Source of the DNA: an uncultured Prevotellaceae bacterium
GTDB lineage: Bacteria > Bacteroidota > Bacteroidia > Bacteroidales > Bacteroidaceae
Direction of reading: 5' to 3'
NCBI GenBank assembly: GCA_946406585.1
Contig: CAMJLI010000067.1
Location: 1 to 10,135 of the forward strand
DNA length: 10,135 bases
Below are positions 7,815 to 10,135 of this stretch, in pieces (position 1 is the first letter of the stretch; every line of letters begins with the position of its first letter). A model generated the notes under the pieces. That model saw only the letters and a program-made list of their open reading frames with translations, made no database searches and had not been told where the DNA came from. The position numbers and the translations under genes were made by a program.

Positions 7815-9524
7815 ATGAAATTCAACAAACATATCTTATATGCCGTTGCAGCCCTGTCGCTGGCATCGTGTTCCGAAAAGATGGACTATCATGAATACAA
7901 GGTGGATGGTGCCGAGTACATTCAGGAGATGTTCAGTCGTACAGGTGGTCTGATAACCACCATCTATCAGAATCTGGATTCAGATTTCGGCAACTATTCC
8001 GGTGCGATGCTAAGTTCTGCCACCGACGAGTCTGCCTATTCCCATCCAGGCAACCAAGTGGAAGATTTCTACAACGGAGCATGGAGCCCGACCAATGCCA
8101 AAGGCTCAATATGGACAAGCTGCTATCAAGGAATCAGTTATTGCAACCTGTTTCTTGACAAGTTTGTGGGTCTCACCTTCCCCGACTATGCCCTTGATGT
8201 AGATTATTTGAAGGAGATGCACCAATACAACAACTATCAATGGGAAGCACGCTGGGCACGTGCCTATTTCTACTTCCTGTTGGTTCGCCAATATGGTGAT
8301 GTGCCTTTGAAGCTCCACGACATGGATGCAGCAGAAGCCAACAACCTGCCCCGCACCTCATCAGATGAAATATTCAAGTTCATCGATGACGAGTGCGCAG
8401 CCATCAAGGACACTATTATTGAGAACTACAACGACCTTGGCAACATGGCCATGAGCATAGCCGAGAGTGGCAGGGCCAACAACCTGGCAGTGCTCGCCCT
8501 CCGCGCCCGTGCCGCCCTCTATCATGCCAGCCCGCTGTTCAACCCCAACAACGACAAGGAGTTGTGGAAACAGGCAGCCCTTCGCTGTCAGGAATGCATC
8601 ACCGCTTGTAAGGGCCGCAGCATGTCGCTTGTTGCCGACTACATGACATTGTTCCAGTCCGACAACTACAAGGACACCAAGGAGATAATATTCGCACGTC
8701 GCCAAAACTCCACATCAGCAAGCAACAACTTTGAAAAGTACAATTTCCCCATCGGCATGGAAAATGCAGGAGGCGGCAATTGCCCGACACAAAATTTGGT
8801 TGATGCATTTGAGATGACCGACGGCAAGGCATGGAATGAGAGCAGTCTTTATGACCCACAGAATCCTTACGCCAACCGCGACAAGCGCTTGTCATGGATA
8901 GTGGCTGTCAATGGCGAGCAGTGGCCCAACGCCAATCCCAACCCATTGGAGCTTTATGAAGGTGGCGCCAATGCGCACCCCATCACCTATGCTTCCACCA
9001 CAGGTTACTATCTGAAGAAATACTGCAACCCCGGCACTGTGATTGGCGCTACTGGTTCGAATGCTTTCTATCACAACTGGGTGGTATTCCGCTTGGGCGA
9101 GATGTATCTCGACTTGGCAGAGGCAATGCTCAACTATTTGGGCGATGGCTACCAGAAAGCCCCAGACCAGAACCTCAACATGTCGGCTGCAGAAGCAATC
9201 AATGTGGTTCGCGCCCGTGCCGGCCAGCCGAATATTGCTGAAGGCCTTGGATTTGAGGAGTTCAAGAAGAAGTATGAAAACGAGAGGTTTGTGGAACTTG
9301 CCTTCGAAGGCCACCGTTTTTACGATGTACGCCGCTGGAAGGAAGCCCCCAAATATTTCGTCAACATCATGAAGATGAACATTCAGAAGCAAGGCGAAAA
9401 CGTGACCTATACCCGCCAGCCATTGGAAACCCGCCAATGGGATGACAAGATGTATTTCTTCCCCATTCCACAAAGCGAGATTCAGAAATCGGGTGCCCTG
9501 ACCCAAAATCCCGGCTGGAACTAA
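7815..9524 (+). CDS. SusD/RagB-like surface glycan-binding lipoprotein (569 aa)
   Basis: The lipoprotein partner of the SusC encoded just upstream, predicted to form the surface lid of that transporter. The signal peptide ends in lipobox L-A-S-C with lipidated Cys19, followed by S-E-K-M-D. The N-terminal SusD-like region includes WTSCYQGISYCNLFLDK (100-116), RWARAYFYFLLVRQYGDVPL (146-165) and LPRTSSDEIFKFI (178-190). The next helical stretch, LAVLALRARAALYHASPLFN (224-243), is also typical. The C-terminal SusD/RagB region has NCPTQNLVDAFEMTDG (322-337), FRLGEMYLDLAEAM (425-438), VVRARAG (464-470), ENERFVELAFEGHRFYDVRRWK (488-509) and a closing FFPIPQSEI...QNPGWN. Length is normal for the family. 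A Cys cluster (258, 261, 265) falls in a predicted helix. Outside the family motifs it looks unlike the first SusD, so the two pairs are not recent duplicates. Family certain; ligand unknown. Confidence 0.96.
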   Translation: MKFNKHILYAVAALSLASCSEKMDYHEYKVDGAEYIQEMFSRTGGLITTIYQNLDSDFGNYSGAMLSSATDESAYSHPGNQVEDFYNGAWSPTNAKGSIWTSCYQGISYCNLFLDKFVGLTFPDYALDVDYLKEMHQYNNYQWEARWARAYFYFLLVRQYGDVPLKLHDMDAAEANNLPRTSSDEIFKFIDDECAAIKDTIIENYNDLGNMAMSIAESGRANNLAVLALRARAALYHASPLFNPNNDKELWKQAALRCQECITACKGRSMSLVADYMTLFQSDNYKDTKEIIFARRQNSTSASNNFEKYNFPIGMENAGGGNCPTQNLVDAFEMTDGKAWNESSLYDPQNPYANRDKRLSWIVAVNGEQWPNANPNPLELYEGGANAHPITYASTTGYYLKKYCNPGTVIGATGSNAFYHNWVVFRLGEMYLDLAEAMLNYLGDGYQKAPDQNLNMSAAEAINVVRARAGQPNIAEGLGFEEFKKKYENERFVELAFEGHRFYDVRRWKEAPKYFVNIMKMNIQKQGENVTYTRQPLETRQWDDKMYFFPIPQSEIQKSGALTQNPGWN

Positions 9525-9531
9525 ATTTCCC

Positions 9532-9568
9532 TCGCCGAATCTGGCAGTCTGGCCGTCAGGTTCGGCGA
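9532..9568 (+). terminator. Strong hairpin between the second susD and the next gene (attenuator/terminator-like)
   Basis: A perfect 8-bp inverted repeat, TCGCCGAA (9532-9539) and TTCGGCGA (9561-9568), extends inward through TCTGGC/GTCAGG with two G-U pairs. The result is a 14-bp stem with a 9-base loop (9546-9554). It starts seven bases after the susD stop at 9522-9524. The nearest T run (9584-9588) is 15 bases past the stem, so it is not a textbook intrinsic terminator. Partial termination, an RNA-processing site, or protection of the susCD message from 3' decay would all fit. The stem is seen directly; the role is inferred. Confidence 0.55.
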
Positions 9569-9623
9569 CCGTCCATATAATACTTTTTAGTCAACTTAAT
9601 ATTCATCCTTAAAGTAAAACAAC
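9569..9623 (+). other. A/T-rich leader before the last gene; no clear promoter
   Basis: These 55 bases are about three-quarters A/T and contain no open reading frame worth calling. I looked for the Bacteroidota promoter (TTTG, 19-21 bases, TAnnTTTG). TACTTTTT at 9581-9588 resembles the -7 element imperfectly, but no TTTG lies at the right distance upstream. The stretch is more likely a translation leader on a read-through transcript than an independent promoter, though a weak promoter cannot be excluded. Confidence 0.3.
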
Positions 9624-10135
9624 ATGAGAAAAATTTACATGATGTTTGCAGTGCTTGGAGCATTCCTTTATGCTTCCACAGCATCGGCAGGTGTTAAAAA
9701 CCTGTACAAGCAAGACTTTGAGTCATCTACCGACCCTGCAGCTATTGGCTGGTCATCCCCCAACCTCGCTGGTGGCATGTCAATCACAGGTGACCAAGAA
9801 GGCAACTATTTCCAGTTCAGCCTTGGCAACAACAATGGCCGTAACTGCTCTCTCCTTTGGGGTTCCGACATTTACGGTGAAAACAATTCCAACGTGTTAG
9901 GTGGAACCTATCATATTGAATTTGGCTGGTGCTACAAACAAGGTTCCAACAACCAATATGGCACCCAGGTGTGCGTGTTCTCTGGTGAAAAAAGCGAAGT
10001 AAACAACGGCAACTATGTTCACAATGGCGACGCCCTTCGCGAGACACAATGGCTCTTTGCCTTGACAGAACTGGATGCAGACCGCAACTTCTACATCAAC
10101 GATGACAAAGCCAACACTTTCATCGTGAACATAGG
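9624..10135 (+). CDS. Unrecognised secreted protein, 3' truncated by the window edge
   Basis: An open frame from ATG 9624 to the window edge (170 codons plus two bases) with no stop. It starts MRKIYMMFAVLGAFLY and has a clear signal peptide with probable cleavage after ASTASA, before G-V-K-N. There is no lipobox Cys, so it should be released to the periplasm, or secreted if a sorting domain lies in the unseen C-terminus. The mature part opens with LYKQDFES, then GWSSPNLAGG, FQFSLGNNNGRNCSLLWG (about residues 65-82) and GGTYHIEFGWCYKQG (about 94-108). Alternating aromatic and polar residues with many Asn and Gly suggest a beta-sandwich, carbohydrate-binding or lectin-like fold; this is inference, and I do not recognise the family. 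It follows the second susD by 99 bases with a hairpin between. It could be a glycan-binding accessory protein, or the N-terminal domain of a larger enzyme such as a lyase or hydrolase. Confidence 0.85.
   Translation, partial: MRKIYMMFAVLGAFLYASTASAGVKNLYKQDFESSTDPAAIGWSSPNLAGGMSITGDQEGNYFQFSLGNNNGRNCSLLWGSDIYGENNSNVLGGTYHIEFGWCYKQGSNNQYGTQVCVFSGEKSEVNNGNYVHNGDALRETQWLFALTELDADRNFYINDDKANTFIVNI

Noticed and set aside
8892..9506. A 204-codon open frame on the minus strand.
   Set aside because: It is fully antisense to the C-terminal SusD/RagB region of the second susD, which is well conserved in the sense frame. There is no independent evidence of expression or function.
9561..9588. Possible Bacteroidota promoter (TTCG near 9561 and TACTTTTT at 9581) before the last gene.
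   Set aside because: Both elements deviate from TTTG and TAnnTTTG, the spacing is 16 bases rather than 19-21, and the upstream element lies inside the hairpin stem.
9646..9900. An 84-codon plus-strand open frame near the 3' end.
   Set aside because: It is out of frame with the longer frame from 9624, which has a clear signal peptide, continues to the window edge and gives a coherent secreted protein. The 84-codon frame is a shadow.

Overview
The window looks like part of a polysaccharide utilisation locus (PUL) from a Bacteroidota chromosome, most likely order Bacteroidales. Base composition is near even by eye, and the protein style fits Prevotella or a relative, but the genus is an inference. 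The evidence is family-level: two SusC/SusD outer-membrane glycan-uptake pairs in tandem, Bacteroidota-type lipoprotein signals, and start sites without strong Shine-Dalgarno sequences. All genes are on the + strand.

Layout: (1) a SusC-like TonB-dependent transporter whose 5' end lies outside the window (1-2825); (2) a long SusD-like lipoprotein (2846-4915); (3) a second, complete SusC-like transporter (4942-7785) that appears to lack the usual N-terminal carboxypeptidase-regulatory-like domain; (4) a second, shorter SusD-like lipoprotein (7815-9524); (5) a 99-base gap containing a strong 14-bp hairpin (9532-9568); (6) the first ~170 codons of an unrecognised secreted protein (9624 to the window edge), which runs off the 3' end. 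The gaps inside the SusC-SusD-SusC-SusD block are only 20, 26 and 29 bases, so the four genes are probably one transcript.

How they work together: in the established Sus model, each SusD lipoprotein sits on the cell surface as a lid over its partner SusC barrel. Together they capture oligosaccharides and import them using TonB energy. Two unlike pairs side by side suggest uptake of two glycan forms, or of different sizes or branches of one glycan. The last gene, exported by a standard signal peptide rather than as a lipoprotein, occupies the slot where PULs often encode a surface glycan-binding protein or secreted enzyme. No glycoside hydrolase, polysaccharide lyase or regulator is visible, so the substrate cannot be named. 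The SusCDCD-plus-accessory order recalls xylan (xus) and pectin loci, but order alone does not decide.

I found no RNA gene, CRISPR array, insertion sequence, phage gene or tRNA. Nothing amounts to a clearly new system. The points most worth a second look are the SusC without its N-terminal domain, the hairpin after the second susD, and the unrecognised secreted protein.
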